From: Pseudomonas fluorescens
GTDB lineage: Bacteria > Pseudomonadota > Gammaproteobacteria > Pseudomonadales > Pseudomonadaceae
Direction of reading: 5' to 3'
NCBI RefSeq assembly: GCF_902497895.1
Contig: NZ_CABVHQ010000027.1
Coordinates: forward strand, 1-64,000
Length of the DNA stretch: 64,000 nt
Shown here: positions 9,153 to 17,872 of the stretch, in pieces
Layout: every line of letters begins with the position of its first letter
Position numbering within the stretch: the stretch's first letter is position 1
Position numbers and translations under genes: made by a program
The notes under the pieces: generated by a model
The model's database searches: none
Told to the model about the DNA's origin: nothing
What the model saw: the letters and a program-made list of their open reading frames with translations, nothing else

Positions 9153-9782
9153 ATGTCCGCCCCCACCATGACGTTGTTCCACAACCCGGCTTCGCCCTAC
9201 GTTCGCAAAGTGATGGTGCTGCTCCACGAAACCGGCCAACTGAACCGCGTAGCGCTGCAAAACAGCCAACTCAGCCCGGTCAGCCCGGACGCCGCCCTCA
9301 ACCGGGACAACCCCCTGGGCAAAATCCCGGCCCTGCGCCTGGCCGACGGCAACGTATTGCACGACAGTCGGGTAATCCTCGATTACCTCGATCACCAACA
9401 CGTCGGCAACCCGCTGATCCCCCGCGACGGCTCGGCCCGCTGGCGGCGCCTGACCCTGGCCTCGATGGCCGACGGAATCCTCGACGCCTCGGTGTTGGTG
9501 CGATACGAAGTCGCCCTGCGCGCCCCGGAAAAACACTGGGCCGAATGGCTCGAAGCCCAACGCGACAAAATCCGCCGCGCCCTGGCCGTGTTCGAAGCCG
9601 ATGCAATCGCCGAACTCACCTGCCATTTCGACGTCGCCGCCATCAGCCTGGCCTGCGCCCTCGGCTACCTGGACTTCCGCCACCCGGACCTGAACTGGCG
9701 CGCAGCCAACCCGAAACTCGCCGGGTGGTATGCCGAAGTCAGTCAGCGGCCGTCGATGCTCGAGACCCAGCCACCGGTTTGA
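9153..9782 (+). CDS. Glutathione S-transferase family protein
   Basis: 209 residues. An N-terminal thioredoxin-like domain (about 5-80, MTLFHNPASPYVRKVMVLLHE, with the cis-Pro region GKIPAL and the DSRVILDYL glutathione-contact segment) is followed by the all-helical C-terminal domain (about 90-200). The active-site residue is most likely the Ser in the NPASPYVRK loop. Substrate unknown. It stands alone between two REP elements. A weaker alternative start lies at 9168. Confidence 0.85.
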   Translation: MSAPTMTLFHNPASPYVRKVMVLLHETGQLNRVALQNSQLSPVSPDAALNRDNPLGKIPALRLADGNVLHDSRVILDYLDHQHVGNPLIPRDGSARWRRLTLASMADGILDASVLVRYEVALRAPEKHWAEWLEAQRDKIRRALAVFEADAIAELTCHFDVAAISLACALGYLDFRHPDLNWRAANPKLAGWYAEVSQRPSMLETQPPV

Positions 9783-9812
9783 CTCTTGATTCATGGCTGA
9801 GCATACCGGCCT

Positions 9813-9917
9813 CAAAAGATCGCAGGCTTCGCCAGCTCCTACGCGGGCTCGCGTTCGCCTGTCCATCTCGGGTGCACACGGTCGGCGTAGGAGCTGCCGC
9901 AGGCTGCGATCTTTTGA
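9813..9917. repeat. REP pair (AAAAGATCGCAGGCTTCG type)
   Basis: Arms CAAAAGATCGCAGGCTTCGC and the inverted GTAGGAGCTGCCGCAGGCTG...CTTTTGA enclose about 45 bases. Same class as 18488-18580 and 46482-46566. The rest of the gap up to the first RHS leader (9918-10030) shows no gene. Confidence 0.8.
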
Positions 9918-10032
9918 CTTCAAGGGGAACAACCCGGCAATCCACCTCGCCAAACCCCCATCCCACCTTCAGATCCTTGCGCAATCCCTGCGACCGCAAC
10001 TTGGCCTTATTGAAACCAGCAAGCCCAAATCC

Positions 10033-10048
10033 CTAGCAGTTCTGCTAG
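10033..10048. promoter_or_regulatory. RHS-leader palindrome, copy 1
   Basis: CTAGCAGTTCTGCTAG: two perfect 7-base arms around TT, 68 bases before the ATG of the first RHS gene. Identical copies lie before the other two RHS genes at nearly the same distance. It could be an operator, a recombination point or an RNA hairpin; the sequence does not decide. Confidence 0.65.
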
Positions 10049-10116
10049 CTAGGCAATGACTGAAAAAACTTCGATGCTAAAGGCCAGCTTTTCAGACCTT
10101 GCACGGAGCACAGCCA

Positions 10117-11175
10117 ATGCCTGCTTCCCCTCGCGAAACCCTACTGTGTCACTACCACTACGACCCACTGGATCGCCTGGCAGACTGCACGCCATTCAAG
10201 CAGGCCGGCATCCAGCGCTTTTACTGCAAAACCCGCCTGGCCACCGAAATACAGGACGCGGCGCAGCGCAGCATCTTCCAGCACGACGACCAGCTATTGG
10301 CGCAACAGCAGTCCCGGAGTGGCAAGCTCGACACCACCCTACTGGCGACCGATCAACAACGCTCGATATTGAACGCGCTCGACGCGACCCAGCCTCATCC
10401 CCTCGCCTACACGCCCTACGGCCATCGCCCACTGGGGAATGGCTTGCTCAGCCTGCTCGGGTTTAACGGCGAACGGCCGGATCCGGTGACCGGGCATTAT
10501 CATTTGGGTAATGGCTATCGGCAGTTCAATCCGGTGTTGATGCGGTTTAACAGCCCGGATAGTTGGAGTCCGTTTGGGAAGGGTGGGTTGAATGCGTATG
10601 GGTATTGCAATGGAGACCCAAGGAATCGGATGGATCCGAGCGGACATTGGTCGTTCAAGGGAATACTACAATCTATCGGTAGGAATCTTAGGCTAAGAAA
10701 ATCAAAGAAAGCAGCAAATTTCGGATCGAATGCATCCAAAATAAACAAACCAGCGACAACTCCCCATCTAGCTGGAGCAACTCAAAATTCAGAAACAAAA
10801 AATGCCGTAAATCTTTGGGAGACGAATACCGCACCAAACAATAATCCCACAAGCGACATGAACTTTACACCTAAAAAAACCAAGAACCCCTTATTTACAA
10901 CTCCAATCTCTTCTGAACGAGCGACACCTCCTTTACCAACTCGTCGATCGAAATCACTTGACCTGACTAACATCCCAAACACGTCTACTGAAGAGAGACA
11001 GAAGATGCTCCTTGGAGCGGCTAGAAATACCCCACAAGGCGACTACATGATTTCTATGTTCGCGGGCACTCCAGACACTACTCATGCGAAACTTTACTTT
11101 GCCATGAATTCAGAGCTTTTTAAGTTTCCTAACAAGAACATTCAAAGAACAATTAGAACCGGAGGGCAAAAATAA
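10117..11175 (+). CDS. Orphan RHS-core protein 1 with variable C-terminal tip
   Basis: 352 residues from the ATG at 10117 (CGGAG eight bases before it). Residues 1-177 are the last part of an RHS core (YHYDPLDRLA, LLGFNGERPDPVTGHYHLGN, NPVLMRFNSPDSWSPFGKGG) ending in the boundary motif MDPSGH, Asp173. A full RHS protein has well over a thousand residues, so this is a short orphan form. After the boundary base composition falls sharply and the tip (178-352) is unrelated to the other two: basic and Ser/Thr/Asn/Pro-rich (LPTRRSKSLDLTNIPNTSTE), ending with a more ordered segment (YMISMFAGTPDTTHAKLYFA). In RHS and TccC-type proteins the tip is the toxin; activity here is unknown. No immunity gene follows. 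Confidence 0.8.
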   Translation: MPASPRETLLCHYHYDPLDRLADCTPFKQAGIQRFYCKTRLATEIQDAAQRSIFQHDDQLLAQQQSRSGKLDTTLLATDQQRSILNALDATQPHPLAYTPYGHRPLGNGLLSLLGFNGERPDPVTGHYHLGNGYRQFNPVLMRFNSPDSWSPFGKGGLNAYGYCNGDPRNRMDPSGHWSFKGILQSIGRNLRLRKSKKAANFGSNASKINKPATTPHLAGATQNSETKNAVNLWETNTAPNNNPTSDMNFTPKKTKNPLFTTPISSERATPPLPTRRSKSLDLTNIPNTSTEERQKMLLGAARNTPQGDYMISMFAGTPDTTHAKLYFAMNSELFKFPNKNIQRTIRTGGQK

Positions 11176-11211
11176 AACCCCTGCGCAAAAAAACATATTG
11201 ATCGCTCCCAT

Positions 11212-11234
11212 GTTCCCACGCAGTATGTGGGAAC
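11212..11234. repeat. Short inverted repeat between RHS genes 1 and 2
   Basis: GTTCCCAC / GTGGGAAC around a 7-base loop, 36 bases after the first RHS stop. It resembles a common intergenic repeat of pseudomonads and could also help end transcription, though no T run follows. Confidence 0.5.
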
Positions 11235-11286
11235 GTTCTGATCAAACCCCATCTGCTTGGTCGGGGGAACGTGCAAACCTAAAACC

Positions 11287-11302
11287 CTAGCAGTTCTGCT
11301 AG
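11287..11302. promoter_or_regulatory. RHS-leader palindrome, copy 2
   Basis: Same 16 bases as at 10033, 67 bases before the ATG of the second RHS gene. Here the whole leader down to the start codon is also nearly identical to that of copy 1, so leader and core form one repeated unit. Confidence 0.65.
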
Positions 11303-11369
11303 TAGGCAAAGCCTGAAAAAACTCCGATGCTGAAGGCCAGCTTTTTGAACCTTGCACGGAGCACAGCCA

Positions 11370-12401
11370 ATGCCCGCTTCCCCTCGCGAAACCGTACTGT
11401 GCCGCTACCACTACGACCCGCTGGATCGCCTGGCCGACTGCACGCCATTCAAGCAGGCGGGCATCCAGCGCTTTTACTGCAAAACCCGCCTGGCCACCGA
11501 AATACAGGACGCGGTGCAATGCAGCATTTTCCAGCACGACGATCAGCTATTGGCGCAACAGCGGCATCAGGGCGATAAAGTCGACACAACCCTGCTGGCA
11601 ACCGATCAACAACGCTCGATATTGAACGCGCTCGACGCTACTCAACCTCATCCCCTCGCCTACACGCCCTACGGCCATCGCCCACTGGAAAACGGCTTGC
11701 TCAGTTTGCTCGGGTTCAACGGCGAACGGCCAGACCCGGTGACCGGGCACTATCATTTGGGTAATGGGTATCGGCAGTTCAACCCGGTGTTGATGCGGTT
11801 TAACAGCCCGGACAGTTGGAGTCCGTTTGGGGAGGGTGGGTTGAATGCGTATGGGTACTGCGGTGGGGATTCGATTAATGAAGCAGACCCCACGGGGCAT
11901 TTTTGGGGACTAGGCACACGGCTAAGAAATATGGGAATCATGAAAAATAGGCCAATTTTTGAAAACATCATTGAAGGTGCCGAACTGACATACAAAGGGA
12001 AATCCCTAGGCATTGAGTTACCCATTAATACAATTGCAGGAAAGGATAAGGCACCCCCTATAAATCTGAGAAAAATCAAAACCAAGAATATAGAAACCTA
12101 TACCGCACGCATTCATAAAGAGACCGAAGACCTACACACATCCATAGCGAATAAGCTGAAACACCCTGAAAGTCTACACCCAGATTTGGTAAAAGATGTG
12201 AAGACCTCACTTTCAAAAACTATAGCATTCAACATGGAACTTGGCTCAAAACCGAAAGACAACGCGGTTAGAACATTGGCCGCTTCCGTACTCAGCCACA
12301 GGGAACTTAAACACGCAGAGTATTCACTACTCCAAGCAAGCAAATCCAACTCAAAGATCTCGACAAGTCAACAAGCCCTTGCCTTACGCGAAGCACCTTG
12401 A
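11370..12401 (+). CDS. Orphan RHS-core protein 2 with variable C-terminal tip
   Basis: 343 residues from the ATG at 11370, with the same CGGAG ribosome site as gene 1. The core (1-177) is almost identical to protein 1 and ends in EADPTGH with Asp173 at the same residue number. The tip (178-343) is different: lysine-rich and mostly helical by appearance (LHPDLVKDVKTSLSKTIAFN, RELKHAEYSLLQASKSN), with no family I recognise. Composition drops to AT-rich right after the boundary, as in the other two. It lies head to tail with gene 1, converges on creD, and has no following small gene that could serve as immunity partner. Confidence 0.8.
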   Translation: MPASPRETVLCRYHYDPLDRLADCTPFKQAGIQRFYCKTRLATEIQDAVQCSIFQHDDQLLAQQRHQGDKVDTTLLATDQQRSILNALDATQPHPLAYTPYGHRPLENGLLSLLGFNGERPDPVTGHYHLGNGYRQFNPVLMRFNSPDSWSPFGEGGLNAYGYCGGDSINEADPTGHFWGLGTRLRNMGIMKNRPIFENIIEGAELTYKGKSLGIELPINTIAGKDKAPPINLRKIKTKNIETYTARIHKETEDLHTSIANKLKHPESLHPDLVKDVKTSLSKTIAFNMELGSKPKDNAVRTLAASVLSHRELKHAEYSLLQASKSNSKISTSQQALALREAP

Positions 12402-12503
12402 GTTTTTTGCACATAAACCGACAATCTGTGCTTGATGAACAAGCTGGCAATCTTTATCACCAGCTCTGCCCGCACTTGCTGATCCTCCCGCAATCCCAGC
12501 GAT

Positions 12504-13880
12504 CTACTCATGATCCGCTTCCGAATAAAACGTCAATGGCTCAACCGCTTTACTCTGGCCAATCCCATACCAGTCCAGTTTTCGAGTCAGCACCATAAAC
12601 ACACCCAGCAGCCCAAACAGTAGCAACGAGCCCATCAACAACGCGTAATCCTCAGCACTGAGCAAGCCATAAAGCAGGCCATACAACGCCGCCAACCCAA
12701 AGGCGAAACTCAAGCCGTGCCCGAAACTGCGCAGCACATGGCAGACATAAAACCCGATCAACACCACACAGGCACTCGCCGACAACAGATAAGCCCAGGC
12801 AAACCCAATGTGCTCGGACAGCGACAACAGCAACAGGTAGAAAAACGCCAGCGCGACACCCACCAAAGCGTACTGAATCGGATGCACTGCCATGCTCTTG
12901 AGCACCTCGAACAGAAAAAATCCGGCGAAGGTCAGGGCAATGAACAACAGCGCATATTTGATCGCCCGGTCGCTCTTGAGGTACTGATCCACCGGTTCGA
13001 TGAAGCTCACCCCAAAGCTGCGGCGCTTGAACTCGTCGCAACGCTCGCTGGCCAGGCAGTTGGACAGGGCTTCTTCGAGGTTGGTGGAGAAGAACGAGGT
13101 CTGCCAATTCGCGGCAAAGCCGTCTGCGCTGATTTCACGCTGGGTCGGCAGGTAGTTGCCGATGAAGCTTGGGTGAGGCCAGTTGGCCGCCAATTGCACC
13201 TTGCTGGTTTTGCCCACCGGGGTGATCTGCAACTGGCCGGTGCCTTGCAGGCGCAGGTCGAAGGCGAACGCCAGTTCCGTGGCCTGTCTAGCGTCCAGCC
13301 TCGGCAGCGTCACATGCACGCCTTCACCCAGCCAGGCCACTTGTGAGCCCGGAACAAAGTCCAGGTTCTGGCCATTGAGTTCAAGTTTCAGCGCGTTCTC
13401 AATCCCGCGGATGTCACTGATGCCGACCGCCAGAAACGTCTGGTCAAACTGATAGTCGACGAAATCTTCCTTGATCCCCAACTGCACGGGAATCGCGAAG
13501 TGGCCGCTGATGCGGTTGTCGGCATGGAACAGCCGCGCCTGGTATATCCCCCGCGACCGCAGCTCGGTCTGGACCTTGCCGTCGAGTTCGAACCGTTCAG
13601 GCAGGAAGTACAGCCGACCGCGCTCTTCGCCGATCTCCTGATAGCGTTCGCTGGTTTTTGCATCGATTTTCCAGGTACGCACCACTTTGCGATACGGCAC
13701 CACCATGATCGGGCCGTTCAGTTGCTGGCTGTAGCTGGAGCTGCGGGCGATGTCTTCGAGAACACCGTCGCGCAATTGCTGACGGTCATTGATGATGCCG
13801 TTGATCATCAGCAGTGGGATCAGCAACAACAGAATCAAAAGGGCAATCGCCCCCAGTTTTAGGGTCAGGCTGCGGTTCAT
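12504..13880 (-). CDS. creD: Inner membrane protein CreD
   Basis: 458 residues from the ATG at 13880, preceded by GGGGAGAG; the open frame runs further upstream but that part is REP sequence. An N-terminal helix (LGAIALLILLLLIPLLMING) is followed by the long periplasmic CreD domain (about 35-290) and five or so C-terminal helices (about 300-430). CreD is a target of the CreBC two-component system and is linked with beta-lactam response and envelope integrity in several Gram-negatives. It is divergent in regulation but same-strand with creC and creB, from which a REP pair and a repeat array separate it. Confidence 0.9.
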   Translation of the reverse strand: MNRSLTLKLGAIALLILLLLIPLLMINGIINDRQQLRDGVLEDIARSSSYSQQLNGPIMVVPYRKVVRTWKIDAKTSERYQEIGEERGRLYFLPERFELDGKVQTELRSRGIYQARLFHADNRISGHFAIPVQLGIKEDFVDYQFDQTFLAVGISDIRGIENALKLELNGQNLDFVPGSQVAWLGEGVHVTLPRLDARQATELAFAFDLRLQGTGQLQITPVGKTSKVQLAANWPHPSFIGNYLPTQREISADGFAANWQTSFFSTNLEEALSNCLASERCDEFKRRSFGVSFIEPVDQYLKSDRAIKYALLFIALTFAGFFLFEVLKSMAVHPIQYALVGVALAFFYLLLLSLSEHIGFAWAYLLSASACVVLIGFYVCHVLRSFGHGLSFAFGLAALYGLLYGLLSAEDYALLMGSLLLFGLLGVFMVLTRKLDWYGIGQSKAVEPLTFYSEADHE

Positions 13881-13911
13881 GGGTCTCTCCCCTGTTTGGA
13901 TGGGGAGAGTC

Positions 13912-13960
13912 TGTGGTGGCTGTGTGGGGGTTTTATGGGGGGAATGTGGAGAGTGTGTGG
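13912..13960 (-). promoter_or_regulatory. 11-base phased repeat array upstream of creD (candidate CreB site)
   Basis: On the minus strand CCACA recurs every 11 bases, starting on the plus strand as TGTGG at 13912, 13923, 13945 and 13956 and as TATGG at 13934. The two units furthest from the gene read TCCAC-N6-TCCAC, one change per half from the cre tag TTCAC-N6-TTCAC bound by CreB in enterobacteria. The array lies 31-80 bases before the creD start, where a response regulator would bind. Confidence 0.55.
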
Positions 13961-13980
13961 AGAATAAGGATCCGATCTCC

Positions 13981-14113
13981 TGTGGCGAGGGGGCTTGCCC
14001 CCGCTGGGGCGCGTAGGGGCCCCAAAACCAGTCACCGCGGTGTTTCAGGTAAACCCAATGTGCTGGTTTTACGACTGCTGCGCAGCCGAGCGGGGGCAAG
14101 CCCCCTCGCCACA
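13981..14113. repeat. REP pair between creD and creC
   Basis: TGTGGCGAGGGGGCTTGCCC and its inverted copy frame the segment; inner arms include GGTTTTACGACTGCTGCGCA. Same class as 16880-17012. Confidence 0.8.
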
Positions 14114-14115
14114 AC

Positions 14116-15534
14116 TCAAGGCAGGAGCAGTGTCACCTCTACCCCACCCGGCACATTGCCGATGTGCAATTCACCACCGTGCAACTGCACCACCTCTTCA
14201 ACAAAGTTCAGCCCAAGCCCGGTGCTTTTGCGCCCGCTGTCCGGGCGCGGCAGGGAGTAGAAGCGCTCGCTCAAACGTGGCAAGGCGTAATCGGGAATCG
14301 GGTCGGCCTGGTTGAACAGTTTGAGCTCGATCTGCTCACCCACCCGCTCGGCACTGAATCGCAACACCCCATGAGACGGGATGAAATCCAGCGCATTCTC
14401 CAGCAGATTGGCCAAGGCCTGGCGCAACAGAAACGGCTCGCCCAACAGTCTCAATCTCGACGCTATCTGCTGCTCGACCTGTAAATGCTTACGCTCGATC
14501 CGCGCACTTCGGGCGCTCAGCAACTCCTCCAGCAACGGCACCAAGGGCACTGCCACTCGCTCCTCCAGCCCCTGGCGCTGCTCGACCAGCGCGAGGTTCA
14601 ACAGCCGTTCGATCAACTGCTGCATGCGCGCACTTTCGCTGTTGATATTGCTGACGAAGCGCTGCCGTTGCGCTGGCGGCATTTCGTCCTGGAGCAATTC
14701 GGCGGCGCCGCGAATCGCCGCCAGCGGGCTCTTCAACTCATGGGTCAGGGTGTGGACATATCGTTCGACGTAAGCCTTGCCCTCAAGCTGGGTACGCATG
14801 TGTTCGACCGCTGTGGCCAATTGCTCCAGCTCGCCGCCGCGATATTGCGGCAACTCGGCACGGCGGCCCTCGCTGACGGCCTGGGCATAGGCGGTCAAGC
14901 GCCGTAGCGCTGCGCTGAGCCACCAGGACAGCGCGGCGCCGAACAGCAAACCGAGGCTGATCAGCCCCGCGCCATACCACAGCAGACGCCGCTCGGTGCG
15001 GTCGACGTAAGGCTGCAACGAACTGTTGGGCTTGGCCACGGTGACCACGCCGATGATCTGGCCGTTGTCGCGGATTGGCGCGCCGACATGCATCACCGAT
15101 GAGTCGGGATCTGCCGGATCGCTGCGGGTCGAACGGGCGCCGTATTCGCCGCGCAGAGTCAGATAGACGTCATTCCAGCGTGAATAATCCTGTCCCATCG
15201 CCACGCCGCTGGAGTCCAGCAGCACGATGCCTCGGGCGTCGGTGACATAGATGCGGTGATTGACCTGGTTCTTTGGCAAGCCCCAGATGGTCGCCGCCGG
15301 TTGCCGTTCGCCGTAGGCCTTGAGCAATTCGGCCCAGCGGCTTTGGGCAAGCGTCCCGGACTTGAGGTCATCGCGCAGGACCTCGGCCATCAGGTTGGCG
15401 GTGTCCACCAGGGTTTCCTCGGTGGACTGGCGTACGCCGGGGCGGATTTCTTGCATCACGGTGCTGAGCACGAAATAACCGGTGAAGCTGATAAACAGCA
15501 GATACACCAGGAAAATCCGCATCCCCAGCGGCAT
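14116..15534 (-). CDS. creC: Sensor histidine kinase CreC
   Basis: 472 residues from the ATG at 15534, which shares a base with the creB stop (TGATG). Two membrane helices (about 5-27 and 180-205) flank a periplasmic sensor region with MGQDYSRWNDVYLTLRGEYG, a stretch typical of CreC. A HAMP-like linker is followed by the H-box HTLTHELKSPLAAIRGAAE and the ATP-binding domain with the N box LLENALDF and the glycine-rich STGLGLNFVEEV. It phosphorylates CreB. The signal is unknown. Tight coupling with creB shows one transcript. Confidence 0.93.
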   Translation of the reverse strand: MPLGMRIFLVYLLFISFTGYFVLSTVMQEIRPGVRQSTEETLVDTANLMAEVLRDDLKSGTLAQSRWAELLKAYGERQPAATIWGLPKNQVNHRIYVTDARGIVLLDSSGVAMGQDYSRWNDVYLTLRGEYGARSTRSDPADPDSSVMHVGAPIRDNGQIIGVVTVAKPNSSLQPYVDRTERRLLWYGAGLISLGLLFGAALSWWLSAALRRLTAYAQAVSEGRRAELPQYRGGELEQLATAVEHMRTQLEGKAYVERYVHTLTHELKSPLAAIRGAAELLQDEMPPAQRQRFVSNINSESARMQQLIERLLNLALVEQRQGLEERVAVPLVPLLEELLSARSARIERKHLQVEQQIASRLRLLGEPFLLRQALANLLENALDFIPSHGVLRFSAERVGEQIELKLFNQADPIPDYALPRLSERFYSLPRPDSGRKSTGLGLNFVEEVVQLHGGELHIGNVPGGVEVTLLLP

Positions 15535-16214
15535 CAGCTGTGCCCCGGACTGTAGCTGTAACCGAGGCCGCGATGGGTCTGGATCGGCTCGGCGTCGGCG
15601 GCCACCCTGCGCAATTTCCCTCGCAGGCTTTTGATATGACTGTCGATGCTGCGCTCGTAACCCGCATCCGCGGCCACGCCCAGGGCATCCAGCAACTGCT
15701 CGCGGCTGAAGACCCGTTCGGGTTGCTCCACCAGGCATTGCAGCAGACGGAACTCATGACGGGTCAGGCTTAGCGGCTGGCGGCGATAGCTGATCTGCAC
15801 GCGCTCGCGGTCTATCTGAAACACTCCGCTGGCCACAACGGCGGGTGCCCGCGGCAGGACCCGCTTGAGAATCGTCCGTACCCGTGCAGCGACTTCGCGA
15901 GGGCTGAACGGCTTGACCACATAATCGTCAGCACCGATTTCCAGTCCCACCACCCGATCGATCTCCCCGTCGCGGGCGCTGAGGAACATCACCGGCACTT
16001 CGCTGAAACGCCGTAATTGCTTGCAGGTTTCAAAGCCGCTGATATCCGGCAGGCCGATATCGAGAATGATCAGGTCTGCCGGCATCGCACGCTGATGCTC
16101 CAGAGCCGCCTGGCCGAGGCTCAGCCAAGTCGTGGCAAAGCCCTCGCCCTGCAAGGCGAATATCAGGGTATCGGCAATCGCGGCTTCGTCTTCGACAATC
16201 AGGATATGGGGCAT
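15534..16214 (-). CDS. creB: Response regulator CreB
   Basis: 226 residues of the OmpR/PhoB class. The receiver domain (1-115) has the acidic pair EDE near residue 8, the phosphoacceptor Asp in LIILDIGLPD (about residue 51) and the conserved Lys in VVKPFSPRE; the winged-helix DNA-binding domain (about 130-226) has LTRHEFRLLQCLVEQPERVFS. Its likely target is creD through the phased repeats at 13912-13960. It is the first gene of the creB-creC unit. Confidence 0.93.
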   Translation of the reverse strand: MPHILIVEDEAAIADTLIFALQGEGFATTWLSLGQAALEHQRAMPADLIILDIGLPDISGFETCKQLRRFSEVPVMFLSARDGEIDRVVGLEIGADDYVVKPFSPREVAARVRTILKRVLPRAPAVVASGVFQIDRERVQISYRRQPLSLTRHEFRLLQCLVEQPERVFSREQLLDALGVAADAGYERSIDSHIKSLRGKLRRVAADAEPIQTHRGLGYSYSPGHS

Positions 16215-16273
16215 GGCGTCCGAGCACAGAGATTTCGTTACCGAAAGGTGCAGGATCGTTCAATCGCCGTCAA

Positions 16274-16780
16274 TCAGCAGTCGGGTTTGTCCGCCGTAAA
16301 CCGTTTCGCCGGGTTCACCGCCGCATCAAACTCGCGCAAGGCCTTGGAACCGATCAGCAACGGATAATTAAAGCTGCTGCGGTCGGTCAGGTTGACCTCG
16401 ACGGTGCGCTTGACCTTGCCCAGGCACAGTTCCAGGTCGACCACCGGGCGCTTGGTGGGTGCGGCCGTGTCCTCGTCATCCTCGTCTTCTTCGGTGCGGG
16501 TTTTGATTTTGCTGATGCGTGCGACCTTGTGCTCGTAGACCTTGTTGCTCGCGCCTTTGGTGGCCAGGCGGAAGCGCACCCAGTCTTCGCCGTCACGGGT
16601 AAAGGTTTCGATGTCCTTGGCCGACAGGGATGCGGTCAGGGCGCCGGTGTCCATTTTGGCCTTGAGGGTTTCACCGCCGATTTCCGGCAGTTGAATGTAT
16701 TCGTAGCGCCCGTAAAGGGTCGGCTCGGCGGCCATGACCGGCAGGGCCAGGAGGGATAACAGTGCAAGGACGGATTTCAC
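16274..16780 (-). CDS. Retropepsin-like aspartic protease family protein (PF05618 type)
   Basis: 168 residues with a signal peptide (MKSVLALLSLLALPVMAAEP), so periplasmic or exported. The protease signature is the AKMDTGALTASLSA stretch, in which DTGA holds the catalytic aspartate, followed by a beta-rich domain and PLLIGSKALREFD, the usual end of this fold. The family was long annotated as ATP-dependent zinc protease, but the motif is that of a retropepsin-like fold. It has an unusual acidic insert (RTEEDEDDEDTAAPTKRP) near residue 95. Located upstream of creB on the same strand, 59 bases away; a shared transcript is possible. Confidence 0.8.
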   Translation of the reverse strand: MKSVLALLSLLALPVMAAEPTLYGRYEYIQLPEIGGETLKAKMDTGALTASLSAKDIETFTRDGEDWVRFRLATKGASNKVYEHKVARISKIKTRTEEDEDDEDTAAPTKRPVVDLELCLGKVKRTVEVNLTDRSSFNYPLLIGSKALREFDAAVNPAKRFTADKPDC

Positions 16781-16879
16781 GATGGGAGGGTTCCTTGTGG
16801 GAAATGGAGCAGTGACGCTGAATTCTAGACCGCAGAAAACAGGGTAAGTTGGAAAGATGCCTGAGTTGACACAAATCCT

Positions 16880-17012
16880 GTGGCGAGGGAGCTTGCTCCC
16901 GCTGGGGCGCGTAGCGGCCCCAAAATCTGCAATCGCGATATATCAGGTAGATCGCATTTAGCAGGTTTTACGACTGCTGCGCAGCCGAGCGGGAGCAAGC
17001 TCCCTCGCCACA
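16880..17012. repeat. REP pair
   Basis: TGTGGCGAGGGAGCTTGCTC and its inverted copy with the GCGCAGCCGAGCGGGAGC inner arm. It matches the copy at 13981-14113 over most of its length. Confidence 0.8.
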
Positions 17013-17198
17013 AGGGATTTGCGTCGTTAATAACAAACCACCCTACCCAACCAAAGGTGAAACATTTGTCAGTTGGCCGGATTGACCTGCCGCCTGAAGC
17101 AAGGATCTGCAGATCACCAAAACCGCCTGCAAGCTGTTCAAGCGCCAGCCAGTGACCGTGATCAACTACCGACGCCTTGCGCGCCGCGCGCCGTTGAA

Positions 17199-17777
17199 TC
17201 AGCTGCCGATACCCGTGCCCCAGATCCCGCCCAGGTTTTGCAGCAGCGAGCCGCCCAAGCCCTGTTGACCGAGGTATTGCAGGATCACCGGGGCAAACTG
17301 GCCGATCATCCCGCTGTCCATGCCCAGGGCACTGAAGGCGTTGTTCAGGTCGTTGGTGTCTTTGACGTTGCCCAGCAAACCGTCCAGCGCCGACGATTCA
17401 CCGGACTTGCCGAGCAACCCGCCCAAAGCGCCCAGGCCACCCAGCGCACCTAGCGCGCCATTGCCCGAGATCTGATCCAGGCCCGGCACGCTTTTGCTCA
17501 GCTGCGAATAGTCGGTGGTGCTCAGCTGATTCTTCGCCAGCCCGAGCATGGCGCCGGTGCCGCCGATCGCCTGCTCTGGGGTGATGTTGAGCTGCGACCC
17601 CAGGGTATTGAGCAACCCGGCGGCTTTGGGCGCGGCCTCCACTGTCGCGTCACCTTTGTTATTGCCTTGTGCGCCGGAGACTGCACTGGCCACATCGTTC
17701 AGGTTGAAAGCCGCGAAGACCGGGCTTGCCGCCAGGGTCAACAGCGAAGCCAGTGCAACACCGCGTGAAATCTTCAT
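17199..17777 (-). CDS. DUF2780 (VcgC/VcgE-type) secreted protein
   Basis: 192 residues from the ATG at 17777 (AGAGG eight bases before). A signal peptide (MKISRGVALASLLTLAASPV, cut near AFA) is followed by a DUF2780 region with low-complexity Gly/Leu segments (NGALGALGGLGALGGLLGK). The protein is exported and probably periplasmic; function is unknown. It stands alone and diverges from the anti-sigma remnant at 17873. Confidence 0.8.
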   Translation of the reverse strand: MKISRGVALASLLTLAASPVFAAFNLNDVASAVSGAQGNNKGDATVEAAPKAAGLLNTLGSQLNITPEQAIGGTGAMLGLAKNQLSTTDYSQLSKSVPGLDQISGNGALGALGGLGALGGLLGKSGESSALDGLLGNVKDTNDLNNAFSALGMDSGMIGQFAPVILQYLGQQGLGGSLLQNLGGIWGTGIGS

Positions 17778-17872
17778 CGAGACAACCTCTTGGGCCATGA
17801 ATACCACCCCGCAATGAGTGGTGCAAAACAGTCCGTTGGACTGGCCGGAATGGGGTTTGTTCCCAGCGTCCA

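Noticed and set aside
12402..12503. Immunity gene after RHS gene 2
   Set aside because: The 102-base gap before creD has no open frame with a ribosome site.
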